From Thermoplasmatota archaeon (GTDB lineage: Archaea > Thermoplasmatota > Poseidoniia > Poseidoniales > Thalassarchaeaceae), in contig JAURCP010000004.1 of assembly GCA_030828405.1 (NCBI GenBank), forward strand, positions 23,911 to 87,910: a stretch of 64,000 nt of DNA, given 5' to 3'. The notes beneath the pieces were generated by a model that made no database searches, was not told where the DNA came from, and worked only from the letters and a program-made list of their open reading frames with translations. Within the stretch, counting starts at the first letter, position 1; the number at the start of each line of letters is the position of its first letter. A program made the position numbers and the translations under genes. Below, piece by piece: positions 8,388-17,912 of the stretch.

Positions 8388-9368
8388 ATGGTCTCTCTCA
8401 AGTCCACTCATCGTCAGTTGACAAAAATGAGAGATATAGTCGATGAAGCTTTGGAAGATTTTGTACAGGAAAAAATGGCTAGTTCCCAAGCACCTGCTAT
8501 GAATTTAGCGCGTGAAGTCCTACTAGCTGGAGGTAAAAGATACCGTCCAGTACTTGCCCTATTGGCTTTCGAAGCAGCAGGTGGTAAAGAAATTTCAGAA
8601 GTTATGGATCTGGCATTGTCTGCAGAGATTATTCATACTGCTACTCTGGTTCATGATGACATATATGACTCCTCAAAAACTCGTAGAGGAAAACCCACTT
8701 TACACGCTTCACACGGATTAGCTCATGGTATAATTGGAGGAGATTATCTATTTGTTCTAGGATTTGGATTAGGTGGGAAATATGATGCTAGAATTGTTGA
8801 AAGAATGGCAGAAACATGTGCAAATATTGCTTCAGGTGAATTACTTCAACATGAGCATATTGGGAATTTAGCAACAACTCCCGAAGATTATTATTCGATA
8901 ATTGATGGAAAAACCGCGGGTCCATTTGCTACTGCCTGTTCCTGTGCTGCCATTATCGCGGGTGCCTCCGATGAAGTGATTAATTCTCTAGAAGAATTTG
9001 GATGGGAAGTCGGTAGAGCATTTCAACTAGTAGATGATTTACTTGATTTGACTGGTGATGAAAAAATGGGAAAACCTCGTGGTAGTGATGTTCATGAAGG
9101 TAAAATGACTCTTCCATTGATTCATGCTTTAACAATGTTACACGGTGTTGAAAGAGAGCAATTAGCAGATATTCTACAAAACTTTTCTGATGATAGATGG
9201 AATGAGTTAGTATCTTTACTTTCTTTAGCCGGTTCTTTTGAATACTCCGAGCAATTAATTGAGAATCATGTAAATAGGGCACTTAGATACTTAGAGTCAT
9301 TGCCAGATAGTGATGCAAGTAAACTAATGGCAGAAGTAGCAAAAAGGTCTCGTTCTAGGAAAAAATAG
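8388..9368 (+). CDS. idsA: Geranylgeranyl diphosphate synthase (polyprenyl synthetase)
   Basis: This trans-prenyltransferase condenses IPP with allylic diphosphates to make the C20 (or longer) chain for archaeal ether lipids. The first Asp-rich motif is LVHDDIYDSSKTRRG, the second is FQLVDDLLDLTGD, and GGKRYRP lies near the N terminus. The residue five before the first DDxxD is Ala rather than a bulky aromatic, which fits a product of C20 or longer. Length (326 aa) is normal. The start is ATG at 8388; a TTG lies 9 bp upstream. It is followed 28 bp later by the geranylgeranyl reductase gene, forming a lipid-biosynthesis pair. Confidence 0.92.
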   Translation: MVSLKSTHRQLTKMRDIVDEALEDFVQEKMASSQAPAMNLAREVLLAGGKRYRPVLALLAFEAAGGKEISEVMDLALSAEIIHTATLVHDDIYDSSKTRRGKPTLHASHGLAHGIIGGDYLFVLGFGLGGKYDARIVERMAETCANIASGELLQHEHIGNLATTPEDYYSIIDGKTAGPFATACSCAAIIAGASDEVINSLEEFGWEVGRAFQLVDDLLDLTGDEKMGKPRGSDVHEGKMTLPLIHALTMLHGVEREQLADILQNFSDDRWNELVSLLSLAGSFEYSEQLIENHVNRALRYLESLPDSDASKLMAEVAKRSRSRKK

Positions 9369-9396
9369 TTATTATGAGACACTCAAAGGTGAATAA

Positions 9397-10497
9397 ATGA
9401 GTGAGAAAACAAGTTGGGACGTAATCGTGATTGGGGGAGGTCCTGCCGGCTCAACCACTGCTAGGTACTTGGCTGAAGGTGGAGCCGATGTTCTTGTTGT
9501 AGACGGTCGTGACCCGATCGGCACTCCTCTACAATGTGGTGAATTAGTTCCGACTAATGAAGAAATGCGGCGTCTATGCCCCAAAGTACCCAATATTGAC
9601 GATTTACTGAGGACGCCTGAACATGCAATTTCTCGAAAAACATCTGAAATGCACCTAGTTCCTCCTTCTGGAAAACCTCTCCGGTTTCAGTTTGAAGGAT
9701 ATATGTTAAATCGAGTAGCTCATGATGAAGCTTTAGTTGATTTAGCGAAATCAAGAGGTGCTGAATATCTTGTTAATTCTCGTGTAGATTCTATCGATGG
9801 GAATACTGTTAAACTAAGGAGTGGTAGGGAACTAAATGCTAAGGTAATTGTAGGTGCGGGGGGTCACAACGATCCATTAAGAAGGACTTTCTGGGATGAA
9901 TCTAGTCTTAAAATCCCTGTTAAATTTGTTCTAATGGACGGAGACTTTGGAGATGCCGTTGAATTGCATTTTGGTTCAATGGCTCCTGGTGGCTATGCTT
10001 GGATGTTTCCGAAAAATAGAGGCGCTAATATCGGCGTAGGTATTCAGAATAAGTTTTCTAAGAATAAAAATCTAAATGATCTATCAAATGATTTCATCAG
10101 TCGCTATGAAGGAGATATTACATTTTCAGGAGCGGGTTCACTTCCAATGTCAGGTTCAATCAAAACCTTCGTCAAAGGTAATTATGTGTTAGTGGGGGAT
10201 TCGGCTGGAATGGTCCTACCTTCCAATGGGGCAGGAATTACTATTGCCATGATTGGTGGACGGATTGCAGGACAAGTAATTTCTGAGAATTTGAAAAATG
10301 GGACTCCTCTGTCTGAATATGAAAAGCGTTGGAATAAACAGATGGGTAAGGTCATGAGAAATTCAAAAAGAGCCTTCTTTCTCGGTAGTTTTGTACTAAG
10401 ATTGCCTGATTGGATAATAAATTCAATGTTCAATAGATTCACTAAGTTCATGGTTTGGAGATTTATCACCTGTAGGAATATGTTTGTAATATTCTAG
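9397..10497 (+). CDS. Geranylgeranyl reductase family FAD-dependent protein
   Basis: This flavoprotein probably saturates geranylgeranyl chains of archaeal phospholipids (digeranylgeranylglycerophospholipid reductase type). It has an N-terminal Rossmann motif GGGPAGSTTARYLAEGGADV ending in VVDGRD, then CGE near residue 50, and GDSAGMVLPSNGAGI for FAD binding around residues 267-281. Length (366 aa) is within the family range. A position just after the prenyl synthase supports lipid use over other flavoprotein roles. The C terminus has a hydrophobic, basic helix (about 330-366) that may touch the membrane. It converges on a methyltransferase gene with 2 bp between them. Confidence 0.88.
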   Translation: MSEKTSWDVIVIGGGPAGSTTARYLAEGGADVLVVDGRDPIGTPLQCGELVPTNEEMRRLCPKVPNIDDLLRTPEHAISRKTSEMHLVPPSGKPLRFQFEGYMLNRVAHDEALVDLAKSRGAEYLVNSRVDSIDGNTVKLRSGRELNAKVIVGAGGHNDPLRRTFWDESSLKIPVKFVLMDGDFGDAVELHFGSMAPGGYAWMFPKNRGANIGVGIQNKFSKNKNLNDLSNDFISRYEGDITFSGAGSLPMSGSIKTFVKGNYVLVGDSAGMVLPSNGAGITIAMIGGRIAGQVISENLKNGTPLSEYEKRWNKQMGKVMRNSKRAFFLGSFVLRLPDWIINSMFNRFTKFMVWRFITCRNMFVIF

Positions 10498-10499
10498 TT

Positions 10500-11216
10500 T
10501 CAATCTAGAGGCTTTTCAGCCTGCCAGATAGTAGCCATGCCAGGGAAAATTAATTTTGCTCTTGAGTTTTCAAAACCAACTTCTTCAAGCATTTTTACAT
10601 AATCTCTAGTCGTCCCAAAATGAACATAAGTCTTAGTTAACCACTTCCAAGGGTGCTCATCTTGTTTACAGATTATTTTTGCATAACTACCAACCCAAAT
10701 TCTCATCCATAACCAACCTAAGTACCCGTGAACTCTGTTTATTTTGGCAGGATCCACAATCACTATTGAAGAACCGGGTTTTAATACTCTCAAAACCTCA
10801 CTTAATCCCGCCTTTTTATCGTACCAGTCTCTGAATGAAAATAATGTGCAAACAGCATCAAATCTATTTTCTTCAAAAGGTAATGCTTCGGCTTTACCTT
10901 CGACAAACGTAGCTGCAGAGTAGCCCTTTCTTCCCCTCATTTCATTTACTCTTGGTTCAGCCACACGAAGCATTTCAGGTATGGGGTCTAGGCAAATTAA
11001 TTCCCTACCTTCTAATTCTTCGGCAAAACTTCCTGGCCCACATCCTACCTCTAGAATAAGTCCTTCTTCAGGTAATCTTTCCCTGACTTTTCTTCTCCAT
11101 TTAGAGACCTGTCCCAATGTTGCAAAGCGATTAATTTTATCATAAACAGGTATAGTAGCCTCTAGATTTTTTTGGAGTTCATTCCAATCATCTTCACCGA
11201 TAGTCTCGGTATCCAT
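10500..11216 (-). CDS. Class I SAM-dependent methyltransferase (UbiE-like)
   Basis: The SAM motif I is LILEVGCGPGSFAEEL (about residues 53-68). Motif II is the acidic ELICLDPIPEMLRVA. The post-motifs are AEALPFEENRFDAVCTLFSF and EVLRVLKPGSSIVIVDP, as in UbiE/MenG enzymes. The N-terminal YDKINRFATLG resembles the YDxxNxxxSxG start of UbiE. Members methylate quinones or other lipids, so a respiratory quinone or lipid substrate is plausible given the lipid genes next to it, but the substrate cannot be read from the sequence. The start ATG at 11216 has no strong Shine-Dalgarno sequence. Confidence 0.78.
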   Translation of the reverse strand: MDTETIGEDDWNELQKNLEATIPVYDKINRFATLGQVSKWRRKVRERLPEEGLILEVGCGPGSFAEELEGRELICLDPIPEMLRVAEPRVNEMRGRKGYSAATFVEGKAEALPFEENRFDAVCTLFSFRDWYDKKAGLSEVLRVLKPGSSIVIVDPAKINRVHGYLGWLWMRIWVGSYAKIICKQDEHPWKWLTKTYVHFGTTRDYVKMLEEVGFENSRAKLIFPGMATIWQAEKPLD

Positions 11217-11301
11217 GAACTATCGCGAAAGATACAACTATTTGGTAGGTGCTGATGGTGGTATCATGATTATTGCTTGATACATTTTAGGACTCACATC
11301 G

Positions 11302-11352
11302 GTTATTATCATATACTAATTTTCGGTCGAGAACAGCATACAGGTGCTGTCC
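11302..11352 (+). promoter_or_regulatory. Promoter and RBS of the A-type ATP synthase operon
   Basis: An AT-rich TATA-like element (TCATATACTAAT, 11309-11320) lies about 35-45 bp before the first ATG. AGGTG at 11342-11346, 6 bp before the ATG at 11353, is the Shine-Dalgarno sequence and decides that start over the GTG at 11344. Confidence 0.45.
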
Positions 11353-11667
11353 ATGGCTAGAGAAGATGTTCTACGTGCAATTAAAGATGCTGAAATAGCG
11401 GCAACTGAGACGTTGTCCAATGCTAAAAAAGAAGCAGCACAGATAGTTTCTCAGGCCAGACAAAACGCATCTGAGATTTTGACATCTGGAAAAACAACAT
11501 CTGAGTCTGAAGCACAAAATCTAATTTCAGATGCTCGAGCATCTGCGGATACAGAAGCAGAAGTTGTTTCTAATGACGGTCAAGCCGCACAGAAAAATGT
11601 TCATGATTTTGGTAAAAAAAATCGGGATAAGGCAGCGAAATTAGTCATTGACTCGTTTAGGAAATAA
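11353..11667 (+). CDS. atpH: A-type ATP synthase subunit H
   Basis: This small helical protein is a peripheral-stalk component that pairs with subunit E to link the catalytic head to the membrane part. The 104-residue sequence is almost entirely Ala, Glu, Lys, Ser and Asn with heptad-like spacing (AREDVLRAIKDAE, then AKKEAAQIVSQARQNASE), as expected for a long right-handed coiled coil. Identification leans on its position as the first gene of the operon, directly ahead of subunit I, the usual place of ahaH. Confidence 0.82.
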   Translation: MAREDVLRAIKDAEIAATETLSNAKKEAAQIVSQARQNASEILTSGKTTSESEAQNLISDARASADTEAEVVSNDGQAAQKNVHDFGKKNRDKAAKLVIDSFRK

Positions 11668-11688
11668 TTGTATCTAGGGGGTCAAAAA

Positions 11689-13791
11689 ATGTCTCAAATT
11701 AAAACGCAGCGCATGGGTAGATTACTTGCTGCGGGGACTAAAGACAAAATTGACGAAGTAATTGATGCATTAGCAACTCTTAATGCATTACACTTCATTG
11801 AATACGATGGATCAGATGAAGGTTTCAATCTAGGTACACCTAAAGATGAATCTGAGATGGTAGGGAAACGCCTCACAAAATTACGCTCTGCAGCATCAAT
11901 CGTAGATTACAATGGCCCAAAATCTCCTGTTGCAGCCGAAAAAGTACGTTCAGAATTAGATGGTGCCCTTTCTGATGCTGTAGATGCTCTTTTGGAAAAG
12001 AGCACTCGCTTAGATATTGTAGAAAATAGTCTTTCCTCGCTCCGAGAGGAAGAATCAATTATGGGGCTGCTTTCTTCTATTGAATTAGATGTAGAGTTGC
12101 TTTCCGGCTATTCTACTCTCAACACATTTGTAGGGACAATTTCTGGTGGCTCTTCAGACATTGAGTCTCAAATTACTGATGCAGGAATTGAAGGACTATT
12201 CTTTCAAGGTACAATTAACGGCAGCAAGGTAGTCGCTGTTTTCGTTAAATCTGAACAATCGAATGATATTCAATCTATCCTTAATCAATCAGGTTTTCAG
12301 GCGATTAATATCCCAGAGGGAATTACTGGTAACCCTAAAAAGTTGATTGAAGAGATAAAATCTGAAATCAATAAACTGTCTTCCGAGCAATCTTCAATCG
12401 CCAAGGACATTGAATCTTGGAGTGATGAATTTGGCTCATCTTTAGCATGTGGCTTAGAGCTTTTAGAAAGGGAACATGATATCCTTACTGCTCCTGTCAA
12501 AATCGCAGTTTCAGAACATGCTTTCTTTATCGATGGCTGGATTGAGCTTTCACGTTCCGAAGAAGTTCAACATGCATTAAATAATTACTGTCAGTATTCG
12601 GAAGTCACGCCGTTCAAGGTTGAGCCAGGAGGGGGTGGGCATGGCCATTCCGATCACCATCACCACCAAGAAATGCCTCCAATTGCATTTCAAAGTAGAA
12701 CACTAAGTAAACCTATGGAATTACTAACTAATGCCGTTGGTAGGCCTGCTTATGGTAGAATTGATCCAACCCTGTTCATGTTCGTAACTTATCCAATATT
12801 CTTTGGAATGATGCTTGGAGACATGGCATACGGCATAGTTACCATTTCCCTTGGTGCCTTTGTATACAACAAGGCACGCTCTAATGAAATGATGCATCTT
12901 GGTGGTAAGTTCTTGATTTATATAGGATTAGGTACACTCATTTTTGGTTATATTTATGCAGAGTTTGCTGGATGGGAGATTTTTATGTATGAGAAAACTA
13001 AAGTTGATGGCATCTACATTTACGGTGAGAATATTTCTCCAGTGGCTTTCCTCGCTAACCTCTACCCCTTTGATCTCAATCACGGCTATGGACCTGAGGT
13101 AAATTTAGGCTATGGAATTATTCTTTCATTCCCATTCCATAGAGTAGGAACTCATTTAGAGGACCTCATCGTATTGACAATCTACGTAGGATTCTTCCAC
13201 ATCATCTTCGGCAAGTTAATCGGGTTCCGTGATGTATTGTTTTATGGGACAGATCATGGTCACGTGGGCTTAGCAGCAGCATTTTTTGAACATGGCGCTT
13301 GGATAGTGTTGCTAATCGGTGGTTTCATGTTTACCTATGGTTTCCTTGGTCCTGACGAGGCTGAATATTTGTTACAACCCGGTGCTGTGATTGCTATTTC
13401 TGCTGTTGTAATGTTAATTTGGACTCTTTACAATTATCATGGTATTCCAATTGCAGTCAGCTTAATTCTAGCGCCTATTGAGGCAATTGGCATGATGCCG
13501 TCAGTAATTTCGTATGTCCGTCTCTTTGCTGTAGGTATTGTAGGCGTAAAGATTGCAGAAACCGGAAATAAACTATGGGAACCAATGATGGAAGCTGAGC
13601 TATATTTGGTGCCTATTTTCTTTATTGGATGGTTATCTGTACAGATTTTTGCATGGGTTCTAGGTGTATTTAGCCCCAATATACATGCTGCAAGGCTTCA
13701 TTTCGTAGAATGGATGAGGCAATATTATGATTCTAGCGGAGAGGCGTTCGAGCCTTTCGGTTTCCGCTCGCACTTCGTGGAGGTCGAGTGA
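11689..13791 (+). CDS. atpI: A-type ATP synthase subunit I (a)
   Basis: This is the membrane stator subunit that carries the ion half-channels. The cytosolic N-terminal half (about 1-330) binds the peripheral stalks. The C-terminal half (about 365-690) has seven to eight membrane helices, including the conserved ALGVFSPNIHAARLHFVEW-like end (read here as VLGVFSPNIHAARLHFVEW) and SVISYVRLFAVGI with the essential Arg. The start is ATG at 11689, with AGGGGG 9 bp upstream, rather than the TTG at 11668. A Gly/His-rich segment with seven His (12629-12675) sits between the two halves and could bind metal. It overlaps the upstream leader of subunit K by 4 bp only if the latter's longer frame is used. 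Confidence 0.93.
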   Translation: MSQIKTQRMGRLLAAGTKDKIDEVIDALATLNALHFIEYDGSDEGFNLGTPKDESEMVGKRLTKLRSAASIVDYNGPKSPVAAEKVRSELDGALSDAVDALLEKSTRLDIVENSLSSLREEESIMGLLSSIELDVELLSGYSTLNTFVGTISGGSSDIESQITDAGIEGLFFQGTINGSKVVAVFVKSEQSNDIQSILNQSGFQAINIPEGITGNPKKLIEEIKSEINKLSSEQSSIAKDIESWSDEFGSSLACGLELLEREHDILTAPVKIAVSEHAFFIDGWIELSRSEEVQHALNNYCQYSEVTPFKVEPGGGGHGHSDHHHHQEMPPIAFQSRTLSKPMELLTNAVGRPAYGRIDPTLFMFVTYPIFFGMMLGDMAYGIVTISLGAFVYNKARSNEMMHLGGKFLIYIGLGTLIFGYIYAEFAGWEIFMYEKTKVDGIYIYGENISPVAFLANLYPFDLNHGYGPEVNLGYGIILSFPFHRVGTHLEDLIVLTIYVGFFHIIFGKLIGFRDVLFYGTDHGHVGLAAAFFEHGAWIVLLIGGFMFTYGFLGPDEAEYLLQPGAVIAISAVVMLIWTLYNYHGIPIAVSLILAPIEAIGMMPSVISYVRLFAVGIVGVKIAETGNKLWEPMMEAELYLVPIFFIGWLSVQIFAWVLGVFSPNIHAARLHFVEWMRQYYDSSGEAFEPFGFRSHFVEVE

Positions 13792-13838
13792 TATCACATT
13801 CCAAGCACATATGCTTAGAAATAAATGGAGGAAAAAAA

Positions 13839-14141
13839 ATGAATAACAGAAATACAATAAGAGGAATGAGTATGTTGCTAACATTGTCATCTATAGTGAT
13901 GATTGCTAGTAGCGTCCAGGCGGAAGACAATGCTTCAACAGAAGTTGCATACAAGAACCTAGGTGCAGGAATTGCCCTAGGTCTAGCTGGAATTGGAACT
14001 GGATTAAGCCAGGGGCCAATCGGTGCAGCGGCTGTTGGTATGATTGCTGAAGACAGCAGTAAGTTCGTAAACGGACTTATTTTTACTGCTCTACCTGAGA
14101 CTATCGTTCTTTTCGGATTCCTTTCAATATTCCTGCTTTAA
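13839..14141 (+). CDS. atpK: A-type ATP synthase rotor subunit K (c), with leader-like N terminus
   Basis: This is the membrane rotor proteolipid, 100 aa with one hairpin of two ion-translocating helices. GGAGG at 13827-13831 and the ATG at 13839 give a clear start. Residues 1-28 look like a cleavable signal peptide ending in SSVQA before EDN. The mature hairpin begins near YKNLGAGIALGLAG. Helix 1 holds Gln58 in LSQGPIG, and helix 2 holds the ion-carrying Glu87 in ALPETIV. Gln in helix 1 together with Glu-Thr in helix 2 resembles the ligand set of sodium-binding c subunits. That reading is inference. Confidence 0.9.
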   Translation: MNNRNTIRGMSMLLTLSSIVMIASSVQAEDNASTEVAYKNLGAGIALGLAGIGTGLSQGPIGAAAVGMIAEDSSKFVNGLIFTALPETIVLFGFLSIFLL

Positions 14142-14191
14142 GCGGAATAATGGAAATCCCCTATAGCGAAATTAAAATTGAGGTATAATAA

Positions 14192-14749
14192 ATGACATTG
14201 GATGCATTAGCCAACGAAATCGCAGCCAAGGCGAAAGCTGAAGCAGAAGCGATTATCGCAGCCGCTAAGCAACAAGCTAAACATATCGAAGATGAAGCTA
14301 AGGTAGAAGCTAGTTCATTTTCTTCAGATATGAAAGCACGTGCTGAGCGAGAAAGCGCACAATTGTCAGTAGAAGTAGTTGCATCAGCTAAACAGGCTAA
14401 CCAAAAGCATCTCTTGATCGCTAGACGTGAAGAGTTAGATGAGACTTGGGAGTCAATACGTTCAGCAGTGGCGTCACCCGATCTAGATGGTCGGTCTGAT
14501 ATTCTTACTGGACTTTTAGCCGAAGCGAGTAAACCAGGCGATGGAATGATTCTCCGTCCCGTGTCTACTGACCGTAAGGTGTTAGAAAAAGGGAGTTTTA
14601 CTCTCGGTGAAGATGTAGAAGGGCTCGGAGGATTTGTTCTCGAATCAAAAGACGGCTCAATAGTTCTTGATTACCGCTTTGACAGCCGCTTAGACGAGGC
14701 TTGGAAAGCAAATCTTGGCGCTGTAAATAAAACTTTATTTGGAAATTAA
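14192..14749 (+). CDS. atpE: A-type ATP synthase subunit E
   Basis: This is the peripheral-stalk subunit forming the EH heterodimer. The N-terminal 75 residues are an Ala/Glu/Lys coiled coil (AAKAKAEAEAIIAAAKQQAK). The C-terminal domain (about 100-185) has the globular fold that caps the head, with GGFVLESKDGSIVLDYRFD near the end, a family hallmark. Length 185 aa is normal. GAGGT precedes the ATG by about 8 bp. It lies between K and C as in most archaeal operons. Confidence 0.9.
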   Translation: MTLDALANEIAAKAKAEAEAIIAAAKQQAKHIEDEAKVEASSFSSDMKARAERESAQLSVEVVASAKQANQKHLLIARREELDETWESIRSAVASPDLDGRSDILTGLLAEASKPGDGMILRPVSTDRKVLEKGSFTLGEDVEGLGGFVLESKDGSIVLDYRFDSRLDEAWKANLGAVNKTLFGN

Positions 14750-14761
14750 AAGGTGAATTAA

Positions 14762-15817
14762 ATGTCGGGTATAGTAAGTGGTCGTTCAAATGTCTACAAT
14801 GCTTCAGCCCGCGCTAAAGCACGTAAAGCATCATTAATTGATCCTACTAGGATGAGGCAATTACTGCAAACAGGTCCTGAATCAATTGGGGCCAGTATTG
14901 GAGAATTAGGATATCGTAATGAAATGGATATCTATTCTGCTAGGATGAGTGGTGCTGACGCTGTTGAAGCTGCTCTATTCCATAATCTCGATAATGACTT
15001 ATTCGAAGTTATGAAATTTTGTCAAGGACCTCTTAAGTCAATAGTTTCAATTTATGTTGAACGTTTTGCTTACGAGAAAGCCAAGACCGTGTTAAGGGCA
15101 GTAAATGGTGGGTGCTCAGATGAGTTAATCGAATCTCAGATATTACCCTCGGAAAACCCGATGAACGCAATATGGCTAGATATTGTTCGAACAACTGAAA
15201 CAGTTTCCGAAGCAGCAAACGCAATGGTTGGCACCCCTTGGGGTAAAGAATTAGCAAAGTTAGAAGGAACAGAACCTAGCCTTGAAGAGATGGAAGATGC
15301 ACTAGATCGTCAGTATTACAGTCATGCTCTCAAAGTTTCAAAGGGTAAAGACTCTAATATCCACTTAATGAAATTTATTAGAACTGAAATCGATCATCGT
15401 AATATTATCAATCAATTCCGTGAACTTCGTCAGAATATTTCTCCAGACAAACGTTTACAGATGGTAATATCAGGGGGGAGGATTTCACAATCAGTAATGT
15501 CTCAAGTATCACAAGCCACATCTAGTGAAGCAATTGTTGATGCCTTGAGGCGAAGTAATGCATTTGACGATGTAGGTTTTGATGAGGCAATCGAGAAGTC
15601 AGAAGCAATAGGGTCTCTAGATCCTATCGCAACTCTACTAACACACAAGAGACACGCTATTTTACGTCGTTTCGCCTATCTAAATCCTGTTTCTGCGTTC
15701 CCTGTAATTTACTATATTGAGCGTAAAGTGCTTGAGATACAAAATCTTCGTCTTCTAGTGCGTGGTAAGACGATTGGCCTCACCGCTGAGGTATTGGAAG
15801 CGCACATGGATTTTTGA
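14762..15817 (+). CDS. atpC: A-type ATP synthase subunit C (d)
   Basis: This funnel-shaped central-stalk subunit connects the rotor ring to the D/F shaft. The 351-residue all-helical sequence has the tripartite pattern of V-type subunit d/C, including SARMSGADAVEAALFHNL near residue 60, an IRTEIDHRNIINQFRELR segment near 205, and the C-terminal PVSAFPVIYYIERKVLEIQN and LRLLVRGKTIGL, strongly conserved in the family. AAAGGTGA lies 6 bp before the ATG. It is separated from subunit E by 12 bp and from subunit F by 9 bp, within one transcription unit. Confidence 0.92.
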   Translation: MSGIVSGRSNVYNASARAKARKASLIDPTRMRQLLQTGPESIGASIGELGYRNEMDIYSARMSGADAVEAALFHNLDNDLFEVMKFCQGPLKSIVSIYVERFAYEKAKTVLRAVNGGCSDELIESQILPSENPMNAIWLDIVRTTETVSEAANAMVGTPWGKELAKLEGTEPSLEEMEDALDRQYYSHALKVSKGKDSNIHLMKFIRTEIDHRNIINQFRELRQNISPDKRLQMVISGGRISQSVMSQVSQATSSEAIVDALRRSNAFDDVGFDEAIEKSEAIGSLDPIATLLTHKRHAILRRFAYLNPVSAFPVIYYIERKVLEIQNLRLLVRGKTIGLTAEVLEAHMDF

Positions 15818-15826
15818 GGTGGAAAT

Positions 15827-16126
15827 ATGGAAATTGCAGTTGTAGGTTCATTAGATTTCACGCTTGGATTCCAACTTGCAGGTGTTTTGAGATTATATAA
15901 TCCAAAAGATTTGGATGAAATGACATCAATTATGAAGTCATTACTTAATGAAAAAGAAATAGGAGTTATTGTAATTGATAATTCTGATCTATTACTTCTC
16001 CCAGAAAGGTTGCGTGTTCAATTATCTGAGAGTATCACGCCCACAGTATTGGGTATCGGGACTGAAGAGGATAATACCCTCCGTGAGTCTATCAAATCGG
16101 CACTAGGAGTCGACCTATGGAAATAA
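15827..16126 (+). CDS. atpF: A-type ATP synthase subunit F
   Basis: This central-shaft subunit is a 99-aa alpha/beta protein that modulates coupling. The N terminus MEIAVVGSLDFTLGFQLAGV is the characteristic strand plus glycine pattern of the family. EIGVIVIDNSDLLLLPERLR corresponds to the second strand and helix, and the C-terminal helix (ESIKSALGVDLWK) reaches into the head. GAGGTGG lies 6 bp upstream of the ATG. It is followed after 32 bp by the catalytic subunit gene. Confidence 0.92.
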   Translation: MEIAVVGSLDFTLGFQLAGVLRLYNPKDLDEMTSIMKSLLNEKEIGVIVIDNSDLLLLPERLRVQLSESITPTVLGIGTEEDNTLRESIKSALGVDLWK

Positions 16127-16158
16127 TCCTAGAAAAAAATAAAAGGAAGTGAAATGAA

Positions 16159-17901
16159 ATGAGTAAAGAAAATGGAGTGATTTATCGTATTTCCGGCCCA
16201 GTAGTAACTGCAGTAGGAATATCTCCAAGAATGTATGAAGTTGTGCGCGTAGGTAATGAAGGTTTGATGGGAGAAGTCATTGAGTTACACGGTGATCAAT
16301 CAGTTATTCAGGTATATGAGGAGACCTCTGGTGTCCGACCTGGTGAACCGGTTGTTAGAACAGGACAAACATTGTCTGTCCAATTAGGGCCAGGTTTACT
16401 AACCAAAATTTATGATGGTATCCAAAGACCTCTACCAGAACTAGAGAAGACAATGGGTGTTTTCATCAAAAGAGGTGTTGATGCAGATGGTCTCGATTTA
16501 GAAAAGATATGGTCATTCAATGCTACTGCTAAAGCAGGAGACTCAGTTTCTTCTGGAGACATCTTAGGTACGGTTCAAGAAACAAAAACAATTGAACATA
16601 AAGTCATGGTTCCTCCAGGTGTATCCGGTAAAATCAAGAGTATAGATTCGGGAGATTTTAATGTAACTCAGACAGTTTGTACATTAGAAGAAGGTGCTGA
16701 AATTCAAATGATGCAAAAATGGCCAGTTAGAACTCCGCGACCATTCACTAAGAAACATGCTCCTGAGGTTCCTTTACAAACAGGACAGAGAATCTTAGAT
16801 TTCCTTTTCCCATTAGCTAAGGGCGGTACAGCAGGTATCCCGGGGCCATTCGGTTCAGGAAAAACAGTGACTCAGCAACAACTTGCTAAATGGTCTGATG
16901 CAGATATTGTTGTCTACATTGGATGTGGAGAGCGAGGAAACGAGATGACAGAAGTTCTTGATGAGTTCCCTCATCTAATGGACCCTAAAACTGGCGAAGC
17001 ATTGATGAACAGAACTACGATGATTGCTAATACGTCTAACATGCCTGTTGCTGCTAGAGAGGCTTCAGTATATACCGGAATAACGATCGCTGAATACTTT
17101 AGAGATATGGGTTACGATGTTGCTTTAATGGCTGATTCAACAAGTCGTTGGGCTGAGGCAATGAGAGAAATTTCGTCAAGGCTTGAAGAAATGCCTGGTG
17201 AAGAGGGATACCCTGCATATCTATCCAGTCGTCTAGCAGAGTTCTATGAAAGAGCAGGACGTGTGGAAACTTTAGCAGGCGGTGACGGCTCAGTATCGGT
17301 TATAGGTGCGGTTTCACCACCGGGTGGAGATATTTCAGAACCAGTCAGTCAAGGTACTTTGCGTATCGTTAAAGTATTCTGGGGCTTAGATGCAGGACTT
17401 GCTAGACAAAGACATTTCCCTGCAATTAATTGGTTGAACTCTTATTCTTTGTATCCTCCATCATTAGATCAGTGGTATAGAGACAATATTAAGAGTGACT
17501 TCCCAGAAATTAGAACTGAAATCAGTGCTCTTCTACAAGTCGAAGCAGAGTTACAAGAGATTGTTCAGTTAGTTGGTTCTGACGCATTACCTGTTGATCA
17601 ACAACTTACTTTAGAAGTGGCTCGAATGATTAGAGAGTTCTTCTTACAGCAGAACGCTTTCCATGATGTAGATACATATAGTGATTTGAAATTACAGTAT
17701 AATATGGCTAAAGCAATATTATCTTTCCAAGAAGAATCGAAGAAGGCCATTGCAGGGGGTGCTGCATTAGAAGATGTAGTGAATGTCCCAGCTCGTACAG
17801 ACTTAATGAGAGGAAGGTTCGAATCAGGTTATGAAGATAAGATTGATGAGATGCTAGAGGCTATGAATAAACAAATTGCCGATACTATGGAGGCCAATTA
17901 G
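16159..17901 (+). CDS. atpA: A-type ATP synthase catalytic subunit A
   Basis: This is the nucleotide-hydrolysing or nucleotide-synthesising subunit of the A1 head. The archaeal P-loop GPFGSGKT is at about residues 232-239, followed by [19 protein letters not shown], the [20 protein letters not shown] catalytic stretch and the adenine-contact [14 protein letters not shown]. The non-homologous insertion typical of A/V-type A subunits is present around 115-185. Length (580 aa) is standard. GGAAGTGA gives a clear ribosome-binding site. There is no intein, although this gene carries one in some archaea. Confidence 0.97.
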   Translation: MSKENGVIYRISGPVVTAVGISPRMYEVVRVGNEGLMGEVIELHGDQSVIQVYEETSGVRPGEPVVRTGQTLSVQLGPGLLTKIYDGIQRPLPELEKTMGVFIKRGVDADGLDLEKIWSFNATAKAGDSVSSGDILGTVQETKTIEHKVMVPPGVSGKIKSIDSGDFNVTQTVCTLEEGAEIQMMQKWPVRTPRPFTKKHAPEVPLQTGQRILDFLFPLAKGGTAGIPGPFGSGKTVTQQQLAKWSDADIVVYIGCGERGNEMTEVLDEFPHLMDPKTGEALMNRTTMIANTSNMPVAAREASVYTGITIAEYFRDMGYDVALMADSTSRWAEAMREISSRLEEMPGEEGYPAYLSSRLAEFYERAGRVETLAGGDGSVSVIGAVSPPGGDISEPVSQGTLRIVKVFWGLDAGLARQRHFPAINWLNSYSLYPPSLDQWYRDNIKSDFPEIRTEISALLQVEAELQEIVQLVGSDALPVDQQLTLEVARMIREFFLQQNAFHDVDTYSDLKLQYNMAKAILSFQEESKKAIAGGAALEDVVNVPARTDLMRGRFESGYEDKIDEMLEAMNKQIADTMEAN

Positions 17902-17912
17902 AGGTGATATAA

